Position numbers and translations under genes: made by a program | NCBI GenBank assembly: GCA_023436715.1 | Contig: JAEZIJ010000032.1 | Location: 1-64,000 of the forward strand | DNA length: 64,000 nucleotides | Direction: 5' to 3' | DNA from: Acidobacteriota bacterium | GTDB taxonomy: Bacteria; Acidobacteriota; Terriglobia; Bryobacterales; Bryobacteraceae | Notes under the pieces: model-generated | Seen by the model: only the letters and a program-made list of their open reading frames with translations | The model's database searches: none | Told to the model about the DNA's origin: nothing | Shown: positions 52,275-64,000 of the stretch, in pieces | Layout: the number at the start of each line of letters is the position of its first letter | Numbering within the stretch: the first letter of the stretch is position 1

Positions 52275-52802
52275 ATGCGGAGAATGGGGAAGTTCCTGGA
52301 AGCGGCGGCTGCCGTCGGACTGTGCGCCATAGCTGTGGGTTGCTCGCCTCGAAGCACGTCCGAAGCGAACTTGAAAATGTACGCCATGGGAGAGCGGGCG
52401 CAGGCAGGTGCGCTGATTTACACCGTCACCGAGGCGGAGTGGCTGGACCGGTTGGGCGAGGAGCCAAACGTGCGTATTCCGGCGAACAAGTTCCTGGCTC
52501 TTGAGGTTTCGGTGACCAACAGCGGCGCGTCGACCTCAGCCATCCCGCTGCTCAGCCTGGTGGATGCGCGGGGCCAGCGGTATCAGGAACAGACGAACGG
52601 GGAGGGCCTGGCGGAGTGGCTGGGCTTTCTGCGACGGTTGAAGCCGGCCGAAACCGAGCATGGGCGCGTGCTATTCGACGTTCCACCAGCGGGCTACCGG
52701 CTGCGCGTGGTCAATGATGCTGAACCGGAAAACGAACGCGCGGCCCTGGTGGACATTCCTCTGCAACTCGGGCCGGCGATCCCGCAACCCGTGTTGAAAT
52801 AG
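52275..52802 (+). CDS. DUF4352-like lipoprotein
   Basis: 175 aa. Signal with lipobox ending AIAVGC (Cys at residue 23), so probably a lipoprotein. The domain RIPANKFLALEVSVTNSGAS … VDARGQRYQEQ … GRVLFDVPPAGYRL is the DUF4352/TRF2-like immunoglobulin fold. Its role is unknown. ATG 52284 is an equally good start. It diverges from the GHL6 gene and precedes the next secreted protein by 35 bp. Confidence 0.8.
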   Translation: MRRMGKFLEAAAAVGLCAIAVGCSPRSTSEANLKMYAMGERAQAGALIYTVTEAEWLDRLGEEPNVRIPANKFLALEVSVTNSGASTSAIPLLSLVDARGQRYQEQTNGEGLAEWLGFLRRLKPAETEHGRVLFDVPPAGYRLRVVNDAEPENERAALVDIPLQLGPAIPQPVLK

Positions 52803-52814
52803 CTCAAAATGGTA

Positions 52815-52829
52815 CAGGGCTCAGCCCTG
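52815..52829. repeat. short hairpin between two secreted-protein genes
   Basis: CAGGGCT (52815-52821), one base, AGCCCTG (52823-52829). It sits just upstream of the next start codon and could affect its translation. Confidence 0.55.
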
Positions 52830-52837
52830 CTGAAGTT

Positions 52838-53668
52838 ATGTTGTCCGTAATGGTTGTTTCGCTCGCTTTCCTGGCGGGCGCCAAGCCGCTCTCGATCGTC
52901 ACACCGACGCTTCACCAGTACGAAGATGGCCCGCAGATCGGCGCCGCCGCGGGATTTAATACCGGCGAGACCGTGTTCCTGAAGTTCAGAGTCGCGGGAT
53001 ATCAGGTCTCCCCGGATGCCAAAGTCGATCTCGTGTGCCGGATGGAAGCGTTGGATCCCGACGGAATCCCGATCGCGGAGCCGGCGCGGCAGGAAGTGAA
53101 GGCTACGCTCGCCGCGGAGGACAAGGACTGGCTTCCCGTCGTCCGGCAGAGCTTTCTCATCCCGCCGCTTGCGCTATCTGGCGCATACCGGATCGCGGTC
53201 ACCGTGGAGGATAAACTCGCCTCCCGCGAAGCGAAGACCACAATCGAGTTTCCCGTCCGCGGAAGAAAAGTGGAACCGAGCGAGACGATCACCGCCCGGA
53301 ACTTCAGGTTTTTCCGTTCGGAGGAAGAGAGCGCGCAGCTTGTTACGCCGGTGTATCGCCGCGGCGAGAGCGTGTGGGTACGGTTCGACATCGTGGGCTA
53401 CAAGCTGGGAGAAAAGAACCGCATGGACGTTTCCTATGGCGTCTCGGTGATCGGCCCGGCCGGGAACACGATGTATTCGCAGCCGGACGCCGCCACCGAG
53501 CAAGGGGAATCGTTCTACCCGAAGAAGTATCTTCCGGGCGCGTTCAGCCTCAACCTGGACAACAAAGTGCGCCCGGGAACGTATGCGATCGTGCTGAGCC
53601 TGCGGGACGAAGTGGGCAACCAGATGGTGGAATCGAAGCACGAGTTCACCGTCGGCGCGCCGCAATAA
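52838..53668 (+). CDS. secreted protein with two tandem beta-sandwich repeats
   Basis: 276 aa, signal peptide at residues 1-15. The mature protein contains an internal duplication: GFNTGETVFLKFRVAGYQVSP near 39 matches YRRGESVWVRFDIVGYKLGE near 173, each followed by LDPDG or IGPAG turns and a long strand set ending in AYRIAVTVEDK or TYAIVLSLRDE. Not assigned to a named family; immunoglobulin-like folds are likely. No ribosome-binding site stands out; ATG 52850 is an alternative. Confidence 0.78.
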   Translation: MLSVMVVSLAFLAGAKPLSIVTPTLHQYEDGPQIGAAAGFNTGETVFLKFRVAGYQVSPDAKVDLVCRMEALDPDGIPIAEPARQEVKATLAAEDKDWLPVVRQSFLIPPLALSGAYRIAVTVEDKLASREAKTTIEFPVRGRKVEPSETITARNFRFFRSEEESAQLVTPVYRRGESVWVRFDIVGYKLGEKNRMDVSYGVSVIGPAGNTMYSQPDAATEQGESFYPKKYLPGAFSLNLDNKVRPGTYAIVLSLRDEVGNQMVESKHEFTVGAPQ

Positions 53669-53671
53669 GGA

Positions 53672-53699
53672 GTGGCACAGGCCGCCCGGACTGTGCCAC
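53672..53699. terminator. hairpin between convergent genes
   Basis: GTGGCACAG (53672-53680) pairs with CTGTGCCAC (53691-53699) around a 10-base loop, with outer GGA/TCC partly extending it. It lies in the 40 bp between two convergent stops and has no T-run. Confidence 0.6.
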
Positions 53700-53708
53700 A
53701 CTCCGCCC

Positions 53709-56093
53709 TCATTCCTTCACGTATTTATCGAACCAGGAGATCATCTCGTACAGCGTGTGCTCGATGGATTCGCGGGCCGCGTAGCCGTGAGATTCGTACG
53801 GCAGCATCACCAGCCGGACGTTGCCGCCGTTTCCGCGGATCGCCTGGTACATGCGCTCGGATTGAATCGGGAATGTGCCCGAGTTGTTGTCGGCCTCTCC
53901 GTGGATAAGCAGAATCGGTTCCTTCAGCTTGTCGGCGTACATAAACGGGGACATCTTGAGATAGATGCCGGAGGCCTCCCACAACGTGCGGCGCTCGCTC
54001 TGAAAACCGAACGGAGTGAGCGTGCGATTGTACGCGCCGCTGCGGGCGATGCCGGCGCGGAACAGATCGCTGTGCGCGAGCAGGTTGGCAGTCATGAATG
54101 CCCCGTAGCTGTGGCCTCCCACGCCGACGCGGGCGGGGTCGGTCACACCCATCTCCGCTGCCTTGTCGATGGCGGCTTTCGCGCTGGCAACCACCTGCTC
54201 GATGTACGTGTTGTTCGCGGTTTTGAAGTCGCCGACCACGGGCATGGTGGCGCTATCGAGCACCGCGTATCCGCGCAGCAGGAAGAACAGGTGGGACATG
54301 CCGGCGATCCTGGTGAAGCGCTGGTCGGAACCGGCGACCTGGCCGGCCGTAGCGGGGTCGTTGTATTCGAGCGGATACGCCCAGACGACGGTCGGCAGGC
54401 GGGTGCCCTGCTTGTAGCCGGGCGGCAGGTAGAGCGTGAAGGATAGCTCGACGCCGTCGGGCCGCTTGTATTTCACGAGTTGCTTGGTAATGCCGCGGAG
54501 TTGGGGTGTGGGGTCCGGGAAACTGGTCACCGCCGTGGGCTGCGCATCCGAGCCCAGCGTGCGCACGAAGTAGTTCGGCGGATCTTTCGGGGACTCGCGG
54601 ACGGTGAGGATCTTTCCCGCCGCGGCGTCGAGCACGGCCTCGACGTCTTCGTACTCGCCGGACCCTGAGCGGAAGAGCCGTTCGGATTCGAGCGTCTTCA
54701 GGCTCAGGCGATCGAGGAACGGCCGGTCGCCTTGGGGAGAAGACCCCTGGCCGGCGAGGTAGATAGACTCGCCGTTCTGAAGCAGCACACGGTGGCCGTT
54801 GGGCAAGGTGCGCAGGACCGGCGCGCCGGGGTCCCTGTAGCGGTCGCGCGTGTCGCGGCTCGAGATGACGCGGGCGGGCTCGGAGGGCCGGTCGGCGTTA
54901 ATCATGAGCAGGCGCACCCAGCGGCGGGCGCGCTCGTAATCGCGGACGAGGGCCAGCCCGTCCTTCTCCCCCCACTGTAGGCTCACCAGCCGCTGCTCGG
55001 TCTTCACTACCTCGGCCGGCGACCCGGAAAACGGCGCCTTGAGCGTCAGCAGGCGGTCGCGGAAGGGGACATCCACCTTGGGGTCGCCCTTGTCGAGAGC
55101 CTCCACCCAGACCAGCGTGGCCGGTTCGGTCGGGCGCCAGGTGCAATCGCGCGGGCCGGTGGGCACGCCATCGACGGGAACCGAATCGGCCAGCGGCAGG
55201 CTGGCGACCTTATAGACCACCTTGCCCGCGCGATCCCAGACCTCGACGTCCTTGGGGAACGACTCGCTCGCGTAGAGATAGGAATACGGCCGGTGGATGC
55301 GGGTCACGAGCAGGTGCTTGCCGCCGGGGGCGGGAGAGGCGGTCTCGAAGACGGCTGGTTTGCCCACTGGCGTGGCCGCGCCGGTCCCGCTGTCTACGAA
55401 TGCGAGTTGAGAGCCGGCGTAATAATCGAACAAGTCTTCGTCGTGCGGGTTCTTCAGGAGGTCCTGCAACGTCCAGACCGGCGCGCCCTTGCCGTAGCTC
55501 TCCTGAACTACGGGGCCGGCCGGCGCGCGCGACCCGGCGGGCGCCTTGCCGCGTGCGGCTGGGATGAGTTGCACGAGCAGAGTGCGGCTGTCCGGCATCC
55601 ACCGGATTGCGTCTCCCAGCACGGTGTTGAGCCGCAGCGTCCCGCGCCGGCCGGCTTTGGCCGTGGCGGCATCAGCGACCCACAACTCGGCGCCTCCCGG
55701 TGCAACGACGGGGAACGCGAATCGCTTCCCGTCCGGGCTGAATACGGGCCTGCCCGACTGGGTGCCCGCGGGCAGCGCGACCTTCACCGGCGCTCCTCCC
55801 ACGATCTTCTGCACGGCAAGCGACACGATGGTGCGCGCCCCGTGCGGCCCGTTGGTGATCGGGTTGATCCGCTCGCCTGCCAGGCGCAGCATGGGCTGAG
55901 CGACGTCGGAGATCGGCGGATAGCGCATCGGCTCCGCTAGCAGCATGGTATCCCTTGTGGGGCTCACAATGGCGGCCGGGGTAGCGGGCGCGTGGAGGAC
56001 GTCCAGTATCTCTTTGGGCGGCTTCCGATATGGTTCCGCGGCAAAACAGGAACCGGCGAGAAGCGAGAACAGCAACGAGCAGACAAGGCGCAT
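53709..56093 (-). CDS. secreted S9 family serine peptidase (glutamyl-endopeptidase-like)
   Basis: 794 aa with a signal peptide (residues 1-18). The N-terminal half is a beta-propeller beginning PYRKPPKEILDVLHAPATP, a hallmark of the S9 group that includes the plant chloroplast glutamyl peptidase. The C-terminal alpha/beta-hydrolase domain has nucleophile Ser662 in GGHSYGAFM, Asp in HGEADNNSG near 732 and His in YESHGYAAR near 772. Related enzymes cleave peptides after acidic residues. The divergent TIGR03437 gene lies 154 bp away. Confidence 0.92.
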   Translation of the reverse strand: MRLVCSLLFSLLAGSCFAAEPYRKPPKEILDVLHAPATPAAIVSPTRDTMLLAEPMRYPPISDVAQPMLRLAGERINPITNGPHGARTIVSLAVQKIVGGAPVKVALPAGTQSGRPVFSPDGKRFAFPVVAPGGAELWVADAATAKAGRRGTLRLNTVLGDAIRWMPDSRTLLVQLIPAARGKAPAGSRAPAGPVVQESYGKGAPVWTLQDLLKNPHDEDLFDYYAGSQLAFVDSGTGAATPVGKPAVFETASPAPGGKHLLVTRIHRPYSYLYASESFPKDVEVWDRAGKVVYKVASLPLADSVPVDGVPTGPRDCTWRPTEPATLVWVEALDKGDPKVDVPFRDRLLTLKAPFSGSPAEVVKTEQRLVSLQWGEKDGLALVRDYERARRWVRLLMINADRPSEPARVISSRDTRDRYRDPGAPVLRTLPNGHRVLLQNGESIYLAGQGSSPQGDRPFLDRLSLKTLESERLFRSGSGEYEDVEAVLDAAAGKILTVRESPKDPPNYFVRTLGSDAQPTAVTSFPDPTPQLRGITKQLVKYKRPDGVELSFTLYLPPGYKQGTRLPTVVWAYPLEYNDPATAGQVAGSDQRFTRIAGMSHLFFLLRGYAVLDSATMPVVGDFKTANNTYIEQVVASAKAAIDKAAEMGVTDPARVGVGGHSYGAFMTANLLAHSDLFRAGIARSGAYNRTLTPFGFQSERRTLWEASGIYLKMSPFMYADKLKEPILLIHGEADNNSGTFPIQSERMYQAIRGNGGNVRLVMLPYESHGYAARESIEHTLYEMISWFDKYVKE

Positions 56094-56115
56094 AAGGCGT
56101 TATTCTACACTGCCC

Positions 56116-56144
56116 TTGCCGAAAAGCTGTGCTGATGACATAAT
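56116..56144 (+). promoter_or_regulatory. sigma-70-like promoter of the TIGR03437 protein gene
   Basis: TTGCCG (56116-56121), 17-bp spacer, CATAAT (56139-56144), giving a leader of about 95 bases to the ATG at 56248. Fit: 4/6 and 5/6. Confidence 0.55.
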
Positions 56145-56247
56145 GAACTTTCCCCGCGTCCCGCTGGTCCGTACCCGTTGTGTGCCCTCCCTTTCAGGTT
56201 CTTCGCTCTTCGACCGGCGTCAACCAAACTCGTAAAAGGATTACGAA

Positions 56248-58371
56248 ATGTCGAAGATCGGAAAATTCCTGGTAATTTCAACATTCCTTGTGGCGCTGGC
56301 GACGCACGCGGCCGGCGCTTCCCTTGTGTGCATGCCGGCGGGTGCGTCGCCTTTCGTGCGCTCGGAGGGCTTGGCGGAGCAGATGGGCGACGTCGTTCTG
56401 AACTGCACGGGCGGAACGCCCGGCGGCACTCTCCGCGGCGCGCTTTTGGTATTCCTCTCCGTCCCGATTACGAATCGCGTCTCGACCACAGGTGTGGCGG
56501 ATGCGGTGCTGACGGTAGATAACGGCAGCGGCCCGAGCTCGGCCGGAGCCGTCCCGACGCTGATCGGGAACGGCATTACTTTCGCCGGGATCAATGCGAC
56601 TCTGTCGCCCACCGGCTCGATCTCATTGCGGGTCGGCAATCTGCGCGGAGCCGTTGCGTCCCAGGGCGTGGACAACACCACCCCGGTGAAGGCAGCGCTC
56701 GGGAGCATGGGCGGCGACTTGATGTTCACCGAGACTCAGGTGATGGTGGGCATGCCCAGCCGGTCGCTACTGGTGGGCGCCGGAGCCGCCAATATCAACT
56801 GCTACTCTTCGCCGACGCCGGCGGAGATTTCCATGCCGGGCCTGATTGCCGCCAAGACGCGGTCAGGAAGCACCCGGCTCACTCAAGGGTTCAACGGCGC
56901 CTTCCAGAAGCGTGGTCCCGGCGCAGACACCGGCACGCGGTTTATTGTCAGGTACTCCGGTTTCCCGGCCGGCGCACGGGTCTTCGTGCCAGATGTGATT
57001 GTGGGTTCCGATGCCGGCACGCCCACCGGCGGCGGCGACCTGGCGTTCGAACGCTCAGCCGGCGCGTACACTCCGGTAGCGGCCGGTTCGCTGCTGCTGG
57101 CCCGCGTTGACGGCGCGGAGGCGAACGTCGCGGGCGGAGCGCCCGTTTACACGCCGGCGGCTCCTGGCTCCGGAACCGTGGCGCCCGCCGGCGCGGCGGA
57201 GGTTCCGCTCGTGGGCGGAGCGGGGCAGGTCGTCTTCGAAGTGGTGGATGCTAACCCGACGACCCGGGCGACGGCCGAAATCCCGACATTCATGGCCATT
57301 CCGTACCTGGGAGGCAGCGACGTTCCGGTGGCGAAGCAATCCGTAATGCTGGGACCGGTTTCAACGGTTGCGCAGGCGACCGGGAAGGACCCCTTGCCAC
57401 GGTTCCTGGCGTTAGTGCCGCCGGCCGATTGCCAGTCCGGTGGAGAGTGCGCGGCGCTCTTCCCCAAGCTGAGCGTAAAGGCTTCGCCGTTCGAGTACAC
57501 GGCCGAGAGCGGCGGGGCGGAAAAGGGCGACTGGTTCGTCATCGTCAACGATGGCGGCGGATCGCTCTCGTACACCATGTCGGTCACTTACCAGACAGGT
57601 TCGGGATGGGTCCGGTTCCGCCACGATCCGCAGGGTAATGCGTGGATCTGGGCGTCGCCCAAGAACCTTGCGCCCGGCGTGTACGAGGCCACGCTGCACA
57701 TCGATGCCGGAACCTACGCGGGCACAGTGGATCTGCCAGTGAAGCTGACGGTTACCGCGCCCAGGCCGCCCGGACCGAAGGTGGATAGCGTCAGTCACTC
57801 GGCGACCTACGCGGCGGGTCCGGTGGCTCCGGGTTCGATCGCGATGGTTAAAGGGAGCAACCTGGCGGGGACTTCGGTAACGGCGACGTTCGACGGGTTG
57901 GCGTCGACGCTGTTCTACGTCAGCGACACGCAGATCAACCTGCTCGTCCCGGCTGAGCTGGGAGCGCAGGCTTCGGCGCGGTTGGCGATTACGGTGGACG
58001 GGGCCGCGAGCGCGCCGGTGACGGTGGCGCTGGCTGGTGTCAGCCCGGGGATCTTCCCGCACGGCATCCTGAACCAGGACTACTCGGTCAACAGCGCGAC
58101 GAATCCCGCGGAGGTGGGCAGCGTAGTCGTCATCTTCGCGACCGGGCTGCCGGTGACGCCGGGGACGATTACGGCGAAGCTCCACGATCGCGAGATCGCG
58201 ATGCCGGATTACGCCGGACCGGCTCCCACGCTCACGGGCATGGAGCAGGTGAACATCCGCGTACCGGCGGACCTGCCCGCGATGACCACCGAAGTGGTGC
58301 TCTGCGGGCTGAACGCCACCACCGGCCAGCGGGTGTGCAGCCCGCCGGCCAAGATTACCCTGCGGCAATAG
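56248..58371 (+). CDS. secreted protein with C-terminal TIGR03437 domain
   Basis: 707 aa with a signal peptide (about 5-24). Residues 30-420 are low-complexity-like beta-rich sequence with several Gly/Ala-rich stretches; a BACON-like segment (GGGSLSYTMSVTYQTGSGWV, about 430-505) follows. The final 200 residues are the acidobacterial TIGR03437 domain: VDSVSHSATYAAGPVAPGSIAMVKGSNL (ends), FYVSDTQINLLVPAELG, VSPGIFPHG, GSVVVIFATGL and GMEQVNIRVPADLP. This domain ends many exported Solibacter-type proteins and may act in sorting or attachment; its role is unknown. No catalytic motif seen. Confidence 0.9.
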   Translation: MSKIGKFLVISTFLVALATHAAGASLVCMPAGASPFVRSEGLAEQMGDVVLNCTGGTPGGTLRGALLVFLSVPITNRVSTTGVADAVLTVDNGSGPSSAGAVPTLIGNGITFAGINATLSPTGSISLRVGNLRGAVASQGVDNTTPVKAALGSMGGDLMFTETQVMVGMPSRSLLVGAGAANINCYSSPTPAEISMPGLIAAKTRSGSTRLTQGFNGAFQKRGPGADTGTRFIVRYSGFPAGARVFVPDVIVGSDAGTPTGGGDLAFERSAGAYTPVAAGSLLLARVDGAEANVAGGAPVYTPAAPGSGTVAPAGAAEVPLVGGAGQVVFEVVDANPTTRATAEIPTFMAIPYLGGSDVPVAKQSVMLGPVSTVAQATGKDPLPRFLALVPPADCQSGGECAALFPKLSVKASPFEYTAESGGAEKGDWFVIVNDGGGSLSYTMSVTYQTGSGWVRFRHDPQGNAWIWASPKNLAPGVYEATLHIDAGTYAGTVDLPVKLTVTAPRPPGPKVDSVSHSATYAAGPVAPGSIAMVKGSNLAGTSVTATFDGLASTLFYVSDTQINLLVPAELGAQASARLAITVDGAASAPVTVALAGVSPGIFPHGILNQDYSVNSATNPAEVGSVVVIFATGLPVTPGTITAKLHDREIAMPDYAGPAPTLTGMEQVNIRVPADLPAMTTEVVLCGLNATTGQRVCSPPAKITLRQ

Positions 58372-58379
58372 CGGGAACG

Positions 58380-58401
58380 GGGGCGGGCTTCCGCCCGCCC
58401 C
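58380..58401. terminator. GC hairpin after the TIGR03437 protein gene
   Basis: GGGGCGGGC (58380-58388) pairs with GCCCGCCCC (58393-58401) around TTCC, 9 bp after the stop. Only a short CTTTC follows, so it is a weak classical terminator. Confidence 0.65.
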
Positions 58402-58403
58402 TT

Positions 58404-58761
58404 TCACGGCGTCACGTAGAGGTACGACGGTTCGCTGGGGTAGAGATTAATGAAAAGCGGGATGTAGTACTTGTTGCCAAGCAAGTTGTTGGCAGACTCA
58501 GGCAAGCGGAAGTTGATCTGGGAAATGCCGCACACGAGGGCGGGTGAAGCCTGACGACCCGGACGGGTTTAGCGGATTGATCGCGCCATCCACGCACTCG
58601 CCGCTGGATGGAGTGGTGTAGACGGCCACAATCGTACCCAGCCGCGCGGGATTCGACGGCGAGTTCTTGCTGCCGTCCTGGTTCAGCGCGGCTGCGCTTC
58701 CATCGGCGTTCTTGAAGATTTCGCGAAAGCACAGACCATCCCGGGCAGCGTTTTTCCCCAC
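58404..58761 (-). pseudogene. decayed TIGR03437-domain remnant
   Basis: On the minus strand one frame reads AAALNQDGSKNSPSNPARLGTIVAVY… and …DGAINPLNPSGSSG, the typical start-to-middle of a TIGR03437 domain. The end of the domain continues in another frame as LVCGISQINFRLPESANN… finishing SEPSYLYVTP at the stop 58404-58406. The segment normally between them (the GG.PA.V.YAGAAPG block) is missing, and upstream sequence does not read as a protein. This is therefore a truncated, frameshifted relic of a gene like its neighbour, which lies on the opposite strand. Confidence 0.8.
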
Positions 58762-58950
58762 GGAAATGAAGTCATATTCACCTCTTTGAGCGATTTCTCA
58801 CGTTGATATTGGGGCTTTTCACCCAAACGCGGTTCGCCGCCTGCGGGAGGGCGGTGATGGGGGTCCTTTCCCCTCGATAAGTTACAGGAAATGTGAAAGT
58901 AAAGCAAGGGCTGGCAAGAGGCGTGCAGGATGAGCTGATGTTCGCTCGGA

Positions 58951-58979
58951 GTCCGTATCGGACCTAACCGTCCTATAAT
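58951..58979 (+). promoter_or_regulatory. nifJ promoter: perfect -10 with palindrome at the -35 position
   Basis: TATAAT (58974-58979) is a perfect -10 about 85 bp upstream of nifJ. No -35 consensus is present 17 bp before it; that place holds the palindrome GTCCG-TAT-CGGAC (58951-58963). This suggests control by a dimeric regulator. The rest of 58762-59064 shows no gene. Confidence 0.55.
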
Positions 58980-59064
58980 AAATGTTCTATCTCGCTTCCA
59001 CATCGTGGGGCGGACGCACGTTCTGCGCCACCGAAGGAATATTCCAGAGGAAGATCGAAACCCA

Positions 59065-62678
<3,614 letters not shown>

Positions 62679-62679
<1 letters not shown>

Positions 62680-63674
62680 TGGACCTCTCGACAAAGTACC
62701 TTGGACTGAACCTGAAGAATCCCCTGGTGGTCTCGGCCACGCCGTTGACCGAGGACATCGGCAACATCAAAAAGATGGAAGATGCCGGTGCGGCGGCGGT
62801 GGTGATGCACTCGCTGTTCGAAGAGCAGATCGCACTGGAGAGCATGGAGCTTGACAGGCATCTGTCAAGCGGGGCGGAGAGCTACGCAGAGTCGCTCTCC
62901 TACTTCCCCGACCTTGCCAGCTACAAGATTGGGCCGGAGGCGTACCTGGAACAGATCGGCAAGGCCAAGGCGGCGGTAAAGATTCCGGTCATCGCCAGCC
63001 TGAACGGCACGTCGTCCGGCGGCTGGACCCGCTACGCGAAGAAGATGGAGGAAGCCGGCGCGGACGCGCTCGAGCTGAACATCTACACGATCCCGACCAG
63101 CCTGGATGTCAGCGGCCAGCAGGTCGAGGACGCCCACGTAAAGCTGGTGAGGGAAGTGAAAGCCAGCGTGGGGATTCCGGTGGCCGTGAAGCTCGGGCCG
63201 TACTTCACCGCGATGGCGAACGTGGCACAGCGGATGGAGCAGGCCGGCGCGAACGGACTCGTGCTCTTCAACCGCTTCTACCAGCCCGATTTCGACCTCG
63301 AAGCGCTCGAGATCGTTCCCAGCCTGCAACTGAGCAACTCATACGAGTTGCTGACGCGGCTGCACTGGGTGGCGATCCTCTCGGGCCGGGTGAAGACGGA
63401 CCTGGCGGTCACGGGCGGCGTTCACACCTCCTACGACGTGCTGAAGGCGATGATGGCCGGCGCACAGGTGGTCGAGATGGCTTCGGCCGTCCTGAAGAAG
63501 GGCATCGACTACCTCAAGACGGTCCAATCGGAACTCGTCACGTGGATGGAGGAGCACGAATACGAATCGATCAAGCAGATGCAGGGCAGCATGAGCCAGC
63601 GCTCCGTGGCCGATCCGAATTCGTTCCTCCGTGCGAATTACCTGAAGGTCCTCAGCTCCTACGCGCTGAGGTAA
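62679..63674 (+). CDS. dihydroorotate dehydrogenase-like (PreA-type) flavoprotein
   Basis: 331 aa FMN-binding TIM barrel. Opening MDLSTKYLGLNLKNPLVVSATPLTED, IASLNGTSSGGWTRYAKKMEEAGADALELN (ends quoted IASLNG and ADALELN), AVKLGPYF near 170, and TGGVHTSYDVLKAMMAGAQVVEM (ends) which holds the flavin phosphate site. The DHODH catalytic Cys/Ser position is not clear. It probably is not the pyrimidine-pathway enzyme: genes of this type commonly sit beside nifJ, here with TAATG overlap and a strong AAGGAGGAG upstream, so an electron-transfer role with PFOR is likely but unproven. Confidence 0.88.
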
Positions 63675-63685
63675 GTAAGTCATCC

Positions 63686-63725
63686 GGGCGGAGGCGCGGT
63701 CTGGGGCCGCGACTCCGCCCTTTTT
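63686..63725 (+). terminator. rho-independent terminator of the nifJ operon
   Basis: GGGCGGAG (63686-63693) and CGCGG (63695-63699) pair with CCGCG (63707-63711) and CTCCGCCC (63713-63720), one mismatch between the two helices, followed by TTTTT (63721-63725). Confidence 0.92.
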
Positions 63726-63733
63726 GTTTCTCC

Positions 63734-63761
63734 TTGCACTCCCGAACAATTCGGATATACT
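63734..63761 (+). promoter_or_regulatory. probable promoter of the gene at 63771
   Basis: TTGCAC (63734-63739), 16-bp spacer, TATACT (63756-63761). The -10 fits 5/6, the -35 3/6. With the start codon at 63771 the message would be almost leaderless. Confidence 0.5.
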
Positions 63762-63770
63762 GGTCCGCAA

Positions 63771-64000
63771 ATGTTGAAGAGGTTTGGGATTGCCGCGGCT
63801 GTGGCAGCCTGCGCCCTTGCTGCCGATACGAATTACTCCACTGCACCTGACCACGAACTCCTCGCCCACTATCAGCAATTGCGTACCGTGGGTCTGGATT
63901 CGAACCGCTCGTTCGTTCTCGAAAACGTGACGTTCGAATCGACGGACGGCACTTTCCACTTCAAGGATGGAAATCTGTATTTGCTTGCGCCCGTCGGCGG
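63771..64000 (+). CDS. secreted protein, N-terminal part (cut by window end)
   Basis: At least 76 codons, open at the window edge. Starts with a signal peptide (MLKRFGIAAAVAACALAAD), then YSTAPDHELLAHYQQLRTVG, and NRSFVLENVTFESTDGTFHF followed by KDGNLYLLAPVGG. The FVLENVTF…DGTFHFKDGNLYLL pattern resembles the start of acidobacterial secreted M1-like peptidase-related proteins, but too little is present for a firm call. Confidence 0.75.
   Translation, partial: MLKRFGIAAAVAACALAADTNYSTAPDHELLAHYQQLRTVGLDSNRSFVLENVTFESTDGTFHFKDGNLYLLAPVG

Overview
The window looks like chromosomal DNA of a soil-type Acidobacteriota, most likely close to Bryobacterales/Solibacter. The evidence is GC-rich sequence, three ADOP-type (acidobacterial duplicated orphan permease) genes, one with the matching PadR regulator beside it, and a secreted protein ending in the TIGR03437 domain, a family first defined in Solibacter, with a decayed second copy next to it. 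There is one tRNA and no rRNA, transposase, integrase, phage gene or CRISPR array. Most genes are housekeeping or secreted/catabolic.

Layout. 1-4.9 kb: an aminotransferase overlapping pckA, a secreted M28 peptidase and a DUF2071 protein. 4.9-10.4 kb: an ADOP permease broken by a deletion and frameshift, a PadR regulator and an intact ADOP permease. 10.3-13.1 kb (mostly minus): a CheW protein with a CZB zinc domain inserted in it, tRNA-Leu(UAG), a CDF metal transporter, a DUF190 protein and the CrcB fluoride channel. 13.1-17.2 kb: a TorD-like chaperone, a GH9 glycosidase followed directly by a YdcF protein, OsmC and a DUF1080 protein. 17.3-22.2 kb: a hybrid histidine kinase converging on a third ADOP. 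22.3-27.4 kb: small unknown proteins, a LolA-like protein, a DUF1624-like membrane protein, a TIM-barrel isomerase, a nucleotidyltransferase and a pentapeptide-repeat protein.

27.8-31.3 kb is a compact plus-strand cluster: OmpR-type response regulator, STAS protein, CoA-disulfide-reductase-like flavoprotein, redoxin and a lone NuoI-type ferredoxin. Opposite it lie an atypical acetate-kinase homologue and a translationally coupled secreted helical-repeat protein. 33.6-37.2 kb: a small secreted protein overlapping a penicillin acylase family hydrolase, then a sugar transporter. 37.2-37.6 kb is a noncoding stretch packed with hairpins. 37.6-44.3 kb (minus): an ABC ATPase plus periplasmic adaptor without a permease, accA and dnaE. 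44.4-45.6 kb: an iron-sulfur flavoprotein and a BrnT/BrnA toxin-antitoxin pair with a palindromic operator. 45.7-58.4 kb: large secreted proteins (TPR/FG-GAP/ASPIC, SIMPL, GHL6 hydrolase, S9 peptidase, TIGR03437 protein). 58.4-58.8 kb: a TIGR03437 remnant. 59-63.7 kb: nifJ (pyruvate:ferredoxin oxidoreductase) overlapping a dihydroorotate-dehydrogenase-like gene, then the start of one more secreted protein.

The main themes are C3/C2 central metabolism (pckA, nifJ, accA, kinase homologue), export and degradation of polymers and peptides, and thiol/redox handling. GC-rich palindromes recur between convergent genes. I found no clearly new defence or mobile system. The most unusual items are the CheW/CZB nesting, the redox-signalling cluster with a stand-alone NuoI, the kinase with two altered active-site residues, and the hairpin array at 37.2-37.6 kb.
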